Assembly (NCBI RefSeq): GCF_904849725.1
Contig: NC_058520.1
Span: 400,719,993 to 400,783,992, forward strand
DNA: 64,000 nucleotides
From: Hordeum vulgare subsp. vulgare
Lineage: Eukaryota; Streptophyta; Magnoliopsida; Poales; Poaceae
Direction of reading: 5' to 3'
Shown: one piece after another, positions 46,207-59,118 of the stretch
Layout: the number at the start of each line of letters is the position of its first letter
Position numbering within the stretch: the first letter of the stretch is position 1
The notes under the pieces: model-generated
Database searches by the model: none
What the model was told of the DNA's origin: nothing
The model's input: the letters and a program-made list of their open reading frames with translations, nothing else
Program-made: the position numbers and the translations under genes

Positions 46207-49200
46207 ACTCACCCCCACTCAAAAGAATCTCGTCCCGAGATTTAGAAGTCGTCGGGAATAACGCAGGATATTCGAGTCGGAGACGATCCTCTCTTTCCCA
46301 AGTTGCCTCCTTTTCAGAATGATTTGACCATTGAACTTTAAGAAACTTGAGGTTTCGACGTCGAGTGGTACGCTCAGCTTGATCAAGAATACGCACGGGG
46401 TATTCTCGGTAAGAAAGGTTATCTTGTAGATCAAGCGTTTCGTGGTCTACTTCACGGATAGGATCCGAAAAGCAACGCCTGAGTTGCGAGACGTGGAAAA
46501 CATCATGAACCTTGGAAAGATGCGGAGGAAGTTCCAACTGGTAGGCAACTTCTCCTCGTTTGGCAAGAATGCCAAAAGGTCCAATGTAACGAGGAGCCAA
46601 CTTGCCCTTGATACCGAAACGATGGGTACCCTTCAAAGGTGTAACCCGAAGATAAGCCTTCTCGTCAACTTCAAAGGTCACAGCCTTATGATGACGATCA
46701 TATTGGCTCTTTTGACGAGACTGGGCTGTTTTCAACTTTTCACGAATAATGCGAACCTGCTCTTCTGCATCCTGGATCATGTCCGGGCCAAAGAGTTGCC
46801 TCTCCCCGGTTTCTGACCAATTAAGAGGTGTTCGACATCTTCGTCCATAGAGAACTTCAAAAGGGGCTTTGCCCAAGCTTGATTGATAACTATTGTTATA
46901 AGCGAATTCGGCGAATGGAAGGCACTTCTCCCAATTCATACCGAACGAAATAACACAAGCTCGGAGCATATCTTCTAGGATTTGATTCACTCTTTCTACT
47001 TGACCACTTGATTGGGGATGGAAAGCAGTGCTAAAAGATAAGTGAGTCCCCATGGCATTCTGAAAACTTTCCCAGAAACGAGAAGTAAAGATACTTCCAC
47101 GGTACGAGTTAATTTCCAGGGGAACACCATGAAGAGACACTATTCGAGAGATACATAACTCTGCTAGCTGGCTAGCTGTTATACTCTCACGAACAGGAAG
47201 AAAATGAGCCACTTTGGAAAGACGGTCAATGACCACAAAGATAGCATTATTTCCTTTCTTGGTCTTGGGAAATACGGTAATGAAATCCATGCTAACTTTA
47301 TCCCATTTCCATTCAGGAATAGCTAGAGGTTGAAGGGTGCCAGCAGGCCTTTGATGTTCTGCCTTAACTCGACGACAAACATCGCAGTTAGCAACGAACT
47401 CAGCAATTTCTCTCTTCATCCTAGTCCACCAGAACCTCTGGCGTAGGTCCTGATACATCTTATTACTACCAGGATGAATGGTGAGAGGGAAATCATGAGC
47501 CTCCTTAAGGATTAACTGCCTTAGATGTGGGTTCTTAGGAACCACTAAACGATTCTGGAAGAATACCACACCTTGATCATTCATGGAAAATTCTTTAGCG
47601 TTTCCGCTAAAAATATTCTCCTTGATCCGTGATATACCCTTGTCATGCTTTTGGCCAGCTATAATTTGATCCTTAAGAGTAGGCTTCGCCACCAGGGTAG
47701 AAAGGAATCCTTGAGGAACAATATGAAGATTCAACTTCCGAAAGTCCTCATGGAGAAGTGGTTGACCTTGTTGTAGCATCAGATTGTTACAATAAGATTT
47801 ACGACTTAGTGCATCGGCCATAACATTGGCCTTCCCCGGGGTGTAAGTTATCCCTAAGTCGTAATCCGAGATCAACTCAACCCACCGTCTTTGCCTGAGA
47901 TTCAAATCCGGCTGGGTGAAGATATATTTCAGACTTTGGTGATCAGTGAATATTTCGCAACGATTACCCAGAAGGTAATGTCGCCAGGTTTTTAGTGCAT
48001 GGACCACAGCTGCAAGCTCAAGGTCATGTGTGGGATAATTATCCTCATGTGGACGCAACTGTCGAGATGCGTATGCGATCACATGACGATCTTGCATGAG
48101 AATGCAACCTAATCCTTGTCGCGAGGCGTCGCAATAGATAACAAAGTCCTTAGAAAAATCTGGTGGTAGCAACACAGGTGCGGAAGTCAGGCGTCTTTTC
48201 AGTTCCTAAAAACTATGCTCACACTGTGGTGTCCACTCGAACTTTTTATCCTTCTTGAGGAGTTCAGTCAGAGGCTTTGCAACCTTGGAGAAATTCTCGA
48301 CGAAGCGGCGACAATAGCTCGCTAGACCAAGAAAACTCCTAACTTGCTTAACCGATTCAGGTTGAGTCCAATCAAGGACAGCTTGAACTCTCTCGGGATT
48401 GACAGCAATACCCTTACCAGAGATTACGTGGCCTAGATAGGTCACTTCTGGTAACCAGAATTCACATTTTGAAAATTTGGCATAAAGGCGATGCTCTCGA
48501 AGTTTCATCAATACCAGCCTTAGATGCTCGGCATGTTCTTGTTCATTCTTGGAGTAGATGAGAATATCATCGAGGTATACTACGACGAATTTATCCAAAT
48601 ACTCCATAAAGATTGAATTCATCAGTCGAGAGAAGGTGGCTGGGGCATTGGTTAAACCGAAGGACATAACGGTGTACTCATATTGGCCATAACGAGTAAC
48701 AAAGGCCGTTTTTGGAATGTCCCCGTTCTTAATCTTGATTTGATGGTATCCCAACCTCAAATCCATTTTGGAGAAGACTGAGGATCCAGCGAGCTGATCG
48801 TACAGATCGTTGATCCTGGGGAGCGGATACTTGTTCTTTATGGTGACCAGGTTAACTGGTCGGTAATCTACAACCATCCGATCCGTTCCGTCTTTCTTCT
48901 TGACGAAGAGGACGGAACAAGCCCAAGGAGAAGAGCTAGGACGAATGAAACCCTTGTTCAAGGACTCATCTAATTGCTTTTTAAGTTCGGCTAGCTCCAG
49001 GGGTGCCATCTTATAAGGTCTTCTGGCTATTGGGACAGTTCCCGGAACAAGATCTATCACAAACTCTACATCTCTGTCAGGTGGAATTCCTGGCAGTTCC
49101 TGTGGAAAAACATCCGGGAAGTCACGGACTACCGGAATGTCTTCAAGTTCCGGAAGGGGGTTGGCATTTAGGGAATAGAGCTGGCATTTGGCAACTCGAG

Positions 49201-50683
49201 TAGAGACATTTACTATCTCACCCGAGGGATGGGTAAGCTGGACATTTCTAGAGCTAGTATCAATCTTGGCATAGTGAGCTGACATCCAGTCCATGCCCAA
49301 GATGATATTAATATCCGAAGATTTCAACGCTATCAATGAGGCTAGAAAAACTAGCCTGTCTACTAGAATTTCATTGTCATAGGTTATCCTAGAGGTTTGC
49401 CATTTACTACCAGGGGTTTGGACAACCAATGGGATTGGCATATCACAAAATGACATGTTATGCAACTGTGCATAACTTTCTGAAATGACGGAATGAGAAG
49501 ACCCAGTGTCAAAGAGAACGGACGCTGGGTGATGATTAACAAGAAGCGTACCCAGCATGACGTCAGGATCCTCTGCAGCTTCTTCTGCTGACACATAGTT
49601 CACACGGCCACGTGCAGGAGTTGGCTTCACATAAAACGCTTTGCCCGACTTGGCCTGCCCGACGGACTTTCCGGGTTGCTTGGCACCCACATTCTGAGGA
49701 CACTCACGGGAATAATGCCCTGGTTCTCCACACTTGTAGCATATCACATGGTTGGCACGTGGTGCAGCATTGCTAGCTGGACCACCATAAGCTTTTGCTG
49801 GAGGGTTGGCCTGATTCATCTGAGGCGCCACGTAGGATGGCCTCGGAGTGTATCTTGGCGGCAGAGAACTGTTTGGAACCCACAGCCTGCGTTTTTGAAA
49901 CGCGGAACCAGAAGATGAGCCAAAGTCACGGGAGTGCTTCCTTGTGGCTTCGAAGTCAGTATGACCAGTCTCCGCACTGGTCGCTTTGTTGACCAGGGCT
50001 TGAAAGCTCGCACACTCATGGAGGCGCAGGTCTCGACGGAGCTCAGGGCTCAGACCCTTACGGAATCTTTCTTGCTTCTTGGCGTCAGTAGACACCTCCT
50101 CTGTTGCATAGCGGGCGGGGTTACCGAACTCGCGGCTATAGGCATCCACAGACAACTTGCCCTGAGTGAAGGCACAGAACTCCTCTCTCTTTCTGTCCAT
50201 CAGGCCCTCTGGAATATGGTGCAGACGAAAAGCTGCACTGAAGTCTGCCCATGTGGCCACTGGTTCAGCGGGACGCATAGCTTCAAAATTCTCCCACCAC
50301 AGATTGGCGGGTCCCTCCAGGAAATACGCCGCAAAGGTCACCTTGTCGGCCTCAGACACATTCGCAGAGCGAATCTTGCGTGAAATGCTGCACAGCCAGT
50401 CATCAGCGTCGAGGGGATCGACGGAATGATGAAACTTTGGAGGGTTCAGCTTCACAAAGTCATTGAGGGACACTGCAACATTCCTAGGCTGTCGAGCCGT
50501 ATTCTGCTCAATACGCTCTAGCAGTCGGTTGGTCTCCCTTTTGTTTCTTTCTGCCTCAAGCATCACTTCTACCAGAGAAGGTGGGTGAGGCAGGTCTTCC
50601 TGCGACGCTTGACTACCCTCACCTTGCTCATGAGCAGGGGCACGGTTCAACCTGGTGAACACCATCCTGACAAACAAACTCAT
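46193..50683 (-). pseudogene. gag-pol polyprotein of chromovirus copy 2
   Basis: A 1,497-codon frame with the same domains as copy 1. One stop (TAG, plus positions 48206-48208) interrupts it between RT and RNase H where copy 1 has CAG. In integrase the second catalytic Asp is Tyr (codon at 47102-47104: SYRG instead of SDRG). Zinc knuckle, protease DTGSSHS, RT YLDD, the integrase Glu region and the chromodomain-like tail are intact. The frame ends with TAA at 46193-46195, inside the 3' LTR. Confidence 0.95.
46207..46220 (-). promoter_or_regulatory. polypurine tract of copy 2
   Basis: Plus view ACTCACCCCCACTC, the complement of the tract in copy 1, directly next to the 3' LTR. Confidence 0.85.
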
Positions 50684-51008
50684 AGCTTAGACCAATATCA
50701 TATCAATACTAACTATGGATTAAGAATGTACTGAACACACGGAATGCGGAAATGAATATCCGAACAACATGGTAACAAGCAACTGCTATATATACACCAT
50801 GGTTCATACACACCCTTACATAGTTCAGTACAAACTTACTCGAAGAGCAAACTACTGAAATGGTGGAACTACTCATCAGAGGCTTACAAGCTTCCTATAC
50901 ATTATTTATCTAGGCTTCCGGAATTCGTTTCACATTACTACCATACTCCACAAGTCACGCAGGACTGTGAACATACGGCTACTACCATACTATCCTTCCG
51001 CTCATAGC

Positions 51009-51781
51009 TCAGGCATCCGCATAGAACATCTCATAGAGGTTACCTCCATGACCCGGAAGCTCAACCTGCGGATCAGGGAACACTCTAGCCTGAGATCCCC
51101 GGGATCCGTAAGGACATGGATGTGGCCTTGGTCCCCTGACTGGTGGTAAGAGGGGTCCCCGAAGAGGTGTGACTCCTCCTATAGCTGGCCAGTCAACGTG
51201 GGCCGGAAGATGGGTCCTAACAGGGTTCAGCATCTCCATCTCTCCATACCCTGTCTTGACTACCGGTGCCAGCTGCGTCAAAGCTGTCCACAGACGGCAC
51301 GGGTAGCGTAAAGCTCCATGCGGAGAGCACGAGCATCCTTGTCTCTGTTCTCTAGCATCTCAATAGTGGACTGCAGAAGTGGATCCTCCATAGAATAATC
51401 AAAATAGACTCCACTGAGGTATCCCTCTTCACCAGACTGAGAGGCCGGAACATAGCAGAACTCTGAATTCTGCAGCAGTGCATGTCTCGCTCTCATAATA
51501 GTCAGCATTGAATAGGCAGCATCTTGTACTGCCATGTCAACAGTGACTCCCAACCCATAGGACCAATGGGTTGGCTTCTCCGCTCTAGGGTAATCTGGAA
51601 ATACCCTAACAGTGCAAATGTACTGGCTCTGGTTGAAGTCTCGGTACTGTTCCTCCACTGTGTACTCGGGGTACCAGCGGTAACCGCACATCGACATCAC
51701 CCTGACCAGCATGGCCGTATGACCCGGTACATCAATGCACCTGGTCAAACGTACCACCTGATGAGAAGGACGACCAGGCAT
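51009..51781 (-). pseudogene. extra ORF before gag in copy 2, frameshifted
   Basis: It aligns along its whole length with the 257-codon ORF of copy 1. The ATG (51781-51779) again follows TCTATTTACAG. One C is missing in a CC(C)G run near 51297, which splits it into a long N-terminal frame and a C-terminal frame (51281-51009). Most other differences are single substitutions. Confidence 0.85.
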
Positions 51782-52202
51782 CTGTAAATAGAGAGTAATG
51801 CAAAAAGCATTAGAGCTCTGAATGCAAAATTGGGCAGCATAACGGCTGTAAATGCTCAAAAACAAATTTTGAGACAACCCAAAATGAAATAGCGTCACCA
51901 CTCAACTATCAAGTTCAACTCTCTGATCATCAAACTTACTTCCTGCTTCCTAGGAATAAAAGAAACCCAATATCTCTCGACCCGTAGTCCTGTAATCTAC
52001 CGATCAAAAATCCGAGCCTAGGAGAAGATGAGTAACCTAGTCCTTAATTCCCGCAGAAAAGACGAGGATGACCAGAATAGAATATCTTGAGAAGAGAACA
52101 AGAGTGTTACGTTCCCTTCCACAAACAATTCCCTTATATATAACTAAAGCAATTCTAGACTCAACTTCGACCAGTTTGGCTTAGTAATCCTACAGTCAGT
52201 CA

Positions 52203-52215
52203 GGCTCTGATACCA
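52203..52215 (-). promoter_or_regulatory. tRNA-iMet primer binding site of copy 2
   Basis: Complement of TGGTATCAGAGCC, four bases from the LTR boundary at 52220. Confidence 0.95.
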
Positions 52216-52219
52216 ACGC

Positions 52220-55200
52220 TGTCGGGACCCCGATCCTAAGCCATAGGAATCCAGCCTGTAACACATCGCATCCCTTTGTGGTCTCACGCACGGTTAACTC
52301 CACGGCTGCAGCCTTACCTTAGCCGGGACCGTTTGTGTCTTTTGACTCACGTATGCGATAGTGTCGCTAGCATTCCAATGTCAAAGAACCCGGATCGACA
52401 TGTCTAGTCATAAACCAAAATGGCAGTTCCGCACAAGGACAGGCATACATGACCCAACAAAGCAGGTGTTGGTCATCAATGAACGTAGACGAGTCGTAGC
52501 AAGCTACAAGGACTCCATTACGTCGCGTGACATTTCCCCAAAGGGGACAGACACAACAGCTAAGAAGGACACATGCCGGTCAACCAATGTGTCCGGAGCA
52601 GTAGCGAACTACCAAGGCTCGTTGGATCACAAAGGGGCATTTCCTTGTAAGGAGTGCTACTAAAGTTCACGACTAGGTATTCGAACCCCATACATATCAA
52701 GTAAGACACACGTACGCATGGCATACCGATATGTATAGATACATCGATGGCATCACAACATAACCATAAACATACAAGCTTTATTTAAGGGGCTCGGAAG
52801 AGCCACACACATATTATTACACATTAAGGGTCTCACGACCCATAATATCAGTCACACAATACAAGCCAGGGGAAGAGTTATAAACTGTCTGGGTACAGAC
52901 AGAGCAACTAGAAGGCACATGGCCTGACTATACTACAGAGCCGACGTAGGGCCAGATCGTAGCTGGGACACCAGCTACTCGTCGTCGTCGATGTCTACGA
53001 AGAAACCTCCATTAGGGTCATTAGCAACCTCTGCAACAGTTATTAAGCAGACATGAGTACGAAGGTACTCAGCAAGACTTTAGGATGACTAACTACTCAT
53101 GCAGGGTATCAAGAAGGTATGGTGGGGTTTCATGCGGAAAGCCAGCATTTGACTCGTGGCTAGACAACTTGCTTTTTGAAATTAGTTTTGACAACTTGAT
53201 TTCTCGCACACGAGTCCAGTAACACCACAACAATACACTATCGTGGAATCATTCCGTCTCCATACGGAAATGCCGTCCACGACACTCACGCTTATCTTGA
53301 CAATTTTATGAGTAGCCATTGAAGTTATCTATGAACAACATATGTCTCCAAGTAGTCCATATCCACGGACGCGGCTATTCGAATAGATCATAACCCTGCA
53401 GGGGTGTACTTCGTCACAAACGCTCCCGCCACTTATCGCCATGTGCACGTCATGCACCTCGGCAACCTTCAAGCGGAAGCCCAGCGAGGGAATCGGCCAC
53501 GACCGTTAACCATACTAGTACCTAGTCCAGGTTTATCGCCTATCTGAGAGTAACCCGTACGAAAGTCCGGCCGAGGTTTCCGCCACGGCCTCAAACGATG
53601 TGCGTAGGGTTCCCAAGCCCACCATCCGGGTGCCACTTGGTACACCGTGCCACTGCCTACCGCATCACGGTCCACCTCTCAGGTCAGCACCATGCACGGC
53701 CTCCAGCATTACTATAAACACCAGAAACTACTTGCAACTCCTGGACCGAGTACTACGCGATTAATAGGCCGAGCGGGGTCATATTTCAGGGCCCAGCATG
53801 TGGTAGTATCTAGTCTTGGATTACATACACGGAACTCAGTTCCTAAGGACGGTTCCAATGAAACAACCCGCCATGTACTCCTACACAGCCTTTCACCGGT
53901 ACCTTTACCATATCAAGTTCAGCACACGACCTTTGCTCACCGAACACATTCCACATTTCTGCTCATCTCCCAGATGGCAGACCATACACAACTCTAAGCA
54001 TAGCATGCATAGCAGGATAACGCACATTATAGCTCAAGCAACTACCAGGTATGCTAGGTTGCAAGGTTCGGCTATTTACTGTGACAAGGTTAAGTCATGC
54101 AAAGGAAGTGGGTCCAACTATCGTGGCAAAAGCAGTTGAAGCATTTGATCCTAATGCAATAAATAGGTGCAGGAGCAAGAACATAGGTGTTATCGGGATG
54201 ATCAAAAGGGTTGCTTGCCTTGTTGCTCAGAGGAGGAACGATATCCGTCAGACGGATATTCGGTGGAATCCGGGGGTGCGGAGCCTACCGAAATGAATGG
54301 CAACATTCAATAACAATCATATGCAATCAAAATGATGCATGAGCATGGCATGAGAATGTAAGTGATAAGTTATTATAATCAAGATGTTTTAGGTTTAGAG
54401 TTGATTTGAATCACACTCGAATAGCAATTCAAACGGGTATTCTCGGATACCGGTTTAATTGATTCGACCTGATGCTCAGATCAACCTAATGTTAATATGC
54501 ATGAAATGTCATGTTATGGTACTGATTTATCTCTAGGGCAGTGTGTGATCATTGTATTTATAATGAAATTTGGATATTTTTGCAAATTCCATTTATAAAG
54601 TGATTAAAAGAATTGAATTATTCCTTATTTCACAATTTAGGGTTCTGTAACTTTTTCAAACATAGTTGAAAATAGCATAATCAGAATCCTTGAATTTTTC
54701 TGATACTTTTTCATATATAAATTATTTTCATTGGAGTTACAGATTAATTTCTATGATTTTTGCAATTTTTAGCAATTTCCTGAATTATTTTTATACTGGA
54801 AATTCCATTTATTGCATCAGGCTGACGTCAGCAGGTCAGCCGAGCTGTTCAGGTCAAACCTGATAGGGGGGCCCCACTGGTCAGCCTCTCTGGGGCTAAT
54901 CCCGCACTGACCAGCCCCTAATTGGGGTTTGACCAGGCGTGGTGCCCTCTGTCAGCGACTGAGGGGAGGGCGATTACGCCCTAATGGTCGGCCACGTCGA
55001 CGGCCACCGGAGGGTGGTCGCCGGCGACCAAACCCGCGGCGGAGGGCTCGCTGGAGGTGACCTAGACGGCGCTGCACAGCACGAAAACGCACGCGGTTGG
55101 CAGCTACAGCAAGCTCGCGAAGTGGCCGATCTGGCAGGACCAACTGGGGAGGCTAGGGTCGCCGGAAGAGGCGTCGGCGACGAGCCGGAGCGGCGGCCGA

Positions 55201-56355
55201 AGCTCGGGCGTCGTCGGGGGCTTTGAATCAGAGGGATCCACGCTTAGATCTTAGCTGCTACGGCATCTACGCGTCGTCCTGGAGCTTCTGGTGCTCTCGG
55301 GAGGACGAGCTGGACATCGGAGGGCTACCGGCGACGAGCGGCAGCGGCGGTGCTCGTCGGGCTCCGGTGAAACTAGGGCTGGAGGAGGGGACCGACGGGG
55401 AAAACTTAGGGAGTGCAGAGAAGAGCTCAGACGGCTTGGGGAAGGCCTGGGGGCGACGAATCGACGGGAGAGGTCCGACGGCCGGAGGAAGAAGACGACG
55501 GCGTTGCGGGCGTTGCAGGGCGCGAGGAAGCTTCGGCTTCTGCAGGAATGACCAGGGCGACGAGGCGGAGCTAATGGCGTGCTCGCGGAGGGGATCCTAT
55601 GGCCAGGGGCACGGCCAGCTCGAGCTCGAGCTCGGCTCTAATGGCGGCAGCAGGGAGAAGGAGGGGATCCGGGAGGAGGGGATGAACCGAGGCGGGGAAT
55701 GGATAGGGGAAGCTCTGGGGAGCTTATCCCCGTTGTCGCCAGCGCGAACCGGCGGCCAGGCAGGCACGCAGGTGCGTGGCCGCGCCGGAGGAGGCGGCGG
55801 CCACCTCCTGCTGCCTACTGGCGCGGGGAAGGGGACGAGCGGCGAGATGGGCCGGGCCTGGCTTGGGCGACAGGTAAGACTTTTTTCCATTTTCTCTTTT
55901 TTTGTTTTTCTGTTTTGCTATTTATTGCTTTGCTAATTATTTCAGCTCCAAAACAAAAACTGAAAACTATTTTAGACCTCCTGAAATATTTATTATAATA
56001 TCCCCACTCATTTCCAAGACTTTCAACATTTTTGGAAAATTATAGTTTCTGATTTCAATTTTTAAATTTGAAACCAGTGGCTTTTGCATTTATTTAAAAT
56101 GCTTAAAGTGTCAATAAAATAGTTTTCTCCAATGCTCATTTACTTTCATGATTTATCAGAAAGTTTGAACATTTCTTGAGGCCATTTTGGGTTCATTGAT
56201 TTTGAACTAGTTGGAGATTTCCTTTAATTGAAATGGCGGCTAGGGTTTTGAGTTTTTCCTTTGCCACTTTGTTGTTTTTGTTGAAACTTCTTAGATGCAA
56301 ATGCAAAGAAGACATGAGCACAATGCTATCTTGCTTAAGGTTTAGGGATGTGATA
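52220..56355 (-). repeat. 5' LTR of copy 2, full length
   Basis: 4,136 bp; plus view TGTCGGGACC...GGATGTGATA, where the terminal TGACA of other copies reads TGATA. It contains the 19-bp palindrome (54241-54259), the U5 donor sequence and the GC-rich block (about 54950-55870). Confidence 0.95.
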
Positions 56356-57280
56356 GGTAGGCAGCGAGACATAGAGAAAGAAACGAGACAACTAGCATGG
56401 CAATGATAGTAATGATATCTGGGGAAATGATCATCTTGCCTAAGATCCCGCTTGGAAGAAGAACGACTCAGTGAAGCATACGAACCGACATAGTCGAACG
56501 GATGCTCACATTCCGACACGCTTGCAGAACTCTACCGAGACGAAACAAACCGGAAACAAGCATTGACACATGATATTCACCACGGCACATGCACAACATG
56601 ATGCAATTCACATATGATGCATGATCAGTTTCAAATATGCAAGGCAGAGCATGTCAATTCACAACAGTCAAACACTACACATTAAGTGAAGCTCAATATG
56701 CAACGAGTTGCACATTGATGGAACTCCACATTTAATTATTTAGTTCACTCCTGTTTATTTTCATGACAATATTAAATTTTGTTAAATATGGCAAGCGGTG
56801 AAGCACAAATAAACTACCTATCTAGGCATTTTAAATGAGGCAGGAAATGACATATAGCATTTTCGAAACGACCCACACATTACATTCTAATTCTGTCCAG
56901 ATTTTTCCTAATCACATTTATGTTTGTTAAACGGAAAAACAAAGTGGTACACGTGATTCTACTCGTCGTTCTAGTCCATTTACATATATGGCTCATCTCC
57001 AAAGGAGCTACGGTTAATTAACTACGAACTAAACTGTTTTAAATCATTGTCATGCAAACCAATGCAAACAACACAGCTAACAGTTTTAAATATGCATGAG
57101 AGTTGTAAAATACTATTCTACATGAAATTCTACACGTTTTACATATCTAACTTATTTCGATACGACGCACGATTTAAAACTTACGAGCGTGTCAAAACAA
57201 TGTAATTTTCTGAAACATGCATGTGCTGGAAAATGCCCAAAATCTACACAAGGCAAAAATAAAATAAAATAGGACAACCC

Positions 57281-57345
57281 TCATCTCCAACTTGAGACCT
57301 CCTGCTTGATAACTAGCCGGGCTAGCCAACTTGGCTACTAGCGGA
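57281..57345 (-). other. tRNA-like module 1 in the LTR (degenerate)
   Basis: In minus orientation TAGCCAAGTTGG (57337-57326) matches the Pol III box A consensus TRGCNNAGYNGG at every position. A box-B-like segment (57300-57281) contains AAGTTGGAGATGA and is degenerate. No acceptor stem is evident, so it is not a functional tRNA gene. Confidence 0.45.
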
Positions 57346-57429
57346 ATTTGATAAACACTGGAATAAAACTACATGGACAAATGCTATCGCTAACTGACAC
57401 AAAGGAAAATGGAAAAGAGATGGCAAAAG

Positions 57430-57510
57430 AAACCTGGGGCGCTCGGATTCGAACCCCAGTCCCCTCGGTTTAGAACATGCAGCGGTAACCAGTTCAGCTA
57501 ATAAGCCATT
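57430..57510 (-). other. tRNA-like module 2 in the LTR
   Basis: In minus orientation TAGCTGAACTGG (57500-57489) matches box A at 11 of 12 positions and GGTTCGAATCC (57455-57445) is a perfect box B, 33 bp downstream. A T-arm-like hairpin can be drawn with one mismatch, but the two ends do not form an acceptor stem. It is best seen as a tRNA-derived or Pol III promoter-like relic. Confidence 0.5.
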
Positions 57511-59118
57511 TGTGAATGAACACAGCAGCACGGCTAGATATTATGCATATTCCAGAACGGATTTTGGCCAAATAAAAGGCTTTCGCCATGGTGTTGTGCT
57601 CCTCACCGGTGATGAACTGGAAGGCGGAGGCGATGCCTTCGGGTGGCGCGGCCGGGAAGAGGGGGATCCACCACATCCGGAGGTAGGGGACCCATTCCTG
57701 GAGGTGGGGAACTCCGATTTGAGGCGGGGAGGAGGACCTATGCTCGCTCTCGAAGGAAGCCATGCCGGGGCATGGGACTTGGGAATGGCACAGAACGGTG
57801 GCACCGGTCCATGGCGGTGCCACATCCAAGCAAGGGTCATTCGTCACGTCAGGTCTGCTCATGAACGAGCCTCGGGGCCATGGGTGGAGCACAATGGGTG
57901 GCAGGCTCTCGATCTGAACCTGTCACGGAAAAACAAAACAGAGAGGAGAGATTAGAGGAGGAATGGGAGCAGGAAGGATATGGGGAGGGGAGAGGCTCTG
58001 GATTGGAGCGGCTCCTAGCGGCGCAGGGTCGCGGCGAGGTTCAATGCTCCGGCGACGGGAGGCGCGGTGGAGCTCGGGCATTGGGTTGCTTGGCTGCCAT
58101 GGGAGGAGCTCGGGAGCTCTGGCTGCTCTTTGGTCGTCGTACATGTCCGGTTGGCCGCAGACATGTCCGGTAGGTGGGGAAATGCGTGAATCGGAGCCTT
58201 CAAATCGGAATCTGATGCCTGAAAATGGCTATGGAGCTAGGGCTGCGGGATTTGGAGGGTGTGGGCTTGCAGGTGGGGTTTTCTAGGGGGGTGGTTGCAA
58301 AAATTGCTAGAGGGAAACCCTAGTGGAGTGGGAGAGCTCCACCATGGGGTGGTTCTTATATACAGTTGGGCTATGGTGGGTTGGACCTCGTTCGTCAGAT
58401 CGTGATTCGACGACCACTAATAGAGGAATTGGCTAGATGCTCTAATGGGATGTGTAGTTGGGCTATGTAGGGATGAGAGGGAAATGGTGCGGCCCGTGAC
58501 AGAGTTTTTAAAACACCAAACGTCCGACAATTAAACCGACTATAGTGCCACTATATAATAAACGGTACGGGTATCAAACGAACTCTAATTGCAATGAACT
58601 TTGGCACGCGGCCGACGTACACTATCTTAAGACCGCACGCCAAGTTTCAACCCAATCCGAGAAAGTTTATACACACTTTTAAAAACAAATAATTTAATGA
58701 TGCCGCGGGCGTGTGCATGTGTGGTTGGTCTCAAAATGGTCAACGCCAAAAACAGAGAGAACTGGTAACTAATAACAGATGCAGTTTTGAAAACTGACGG
58801 CAATAGAGTATCGTTGAAATGTGGATGATGTGTGATGCAATGATGAATGCAACACCCAAACGAATCACACGACGAGAAAGGAACAAAAGACGAATCTTCT
58901 GGAGCGTCGGCGTCGGGCTGTCACAAGTAGAAAGCTTTTTGTCTAACACAAGAAAAAGATTGTCCATAGGCAATTAAAAATAACATGATAGATACTTATC
59001 ATGTGCAATGTGGGAGAGGCATACGCTAACACACTTTCCGTACTTGGATCATATGCACTTATGGCTGTACCTCTAGCAAGCATCCACAACTACTAGAAAT
59101 CTATAAGGTAAACCCAAC

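Larger units (their letters stand above)
42911..56355 (-). mobile_element. chromovirus copy 2, same family as copy 1, minus strand
   Basis: LTRs at 42911-46206 (3') and 52220-56355 (5'), a primer site, the extra ORF, gag-pol and a purine tract, all in minus orientation. An exact TSD GGTAG flanks it (42906-42910 and 56356-56360). Gag-pol has exactly the same length as in copy 1. LTR sequences differ clearly from copy 1 in the GC-rich block, so the copies are separate insertions of diverged family members. Inactive: one stop in pol, a frameshift in the extra ORF and an integrase active-site change. Confidence 0.95.
9305..58925 (-). mobile_element. large-LTR Tekay/Del-like gypsy element hosting five insertions
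   Basis: The 5-bp sequence AGTAG occurs at 9300-9304 and 58926-58930, exactly outside the ends TGTAACGCCC (9305) and GGCTGTCACA (58925). In minus orientation the LTR therefore runs TGTGACAGCC...GGGCGTTACA, a canonical TG...CA. The 3' LTR is 9305-30411 and the 5' LTR 41451-58925, both broken by inserts. The preserved interior (30412-33212) has no pol, which suggests a non-autonomous (LARD-like) element or a deleted one. From the 5' LTR the full LTR length is about 4.2 kb, counting the roughly 143 bp lost at its edge. Family name unknown to me. Confidence 0.85.
56356..58925 (-). repeat. 5' LTR of the large element, right segment
   Basis: It continues the LTR after copy 2 (GGTAG then GCAGCGAGAC). 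It holds two tRNA-like modules near 57281-57510, a GC-rich part at 57600-58300 and intact empty sites for the MULE (58279-58287) and for copy 1 (58759-58763). It ends GGCTGTCACA at 58925. Frames such as 57512-57955 and 57880-58173 lie in the GC-rich part and are not convincing genes. Confidence 0.85.

Noticed and set aside
57430..57510. Functional tRNA gene
   Set aside because: Box A and box B are good, but the ends do not form an acceptor stem and the anticodon arm is not clear.
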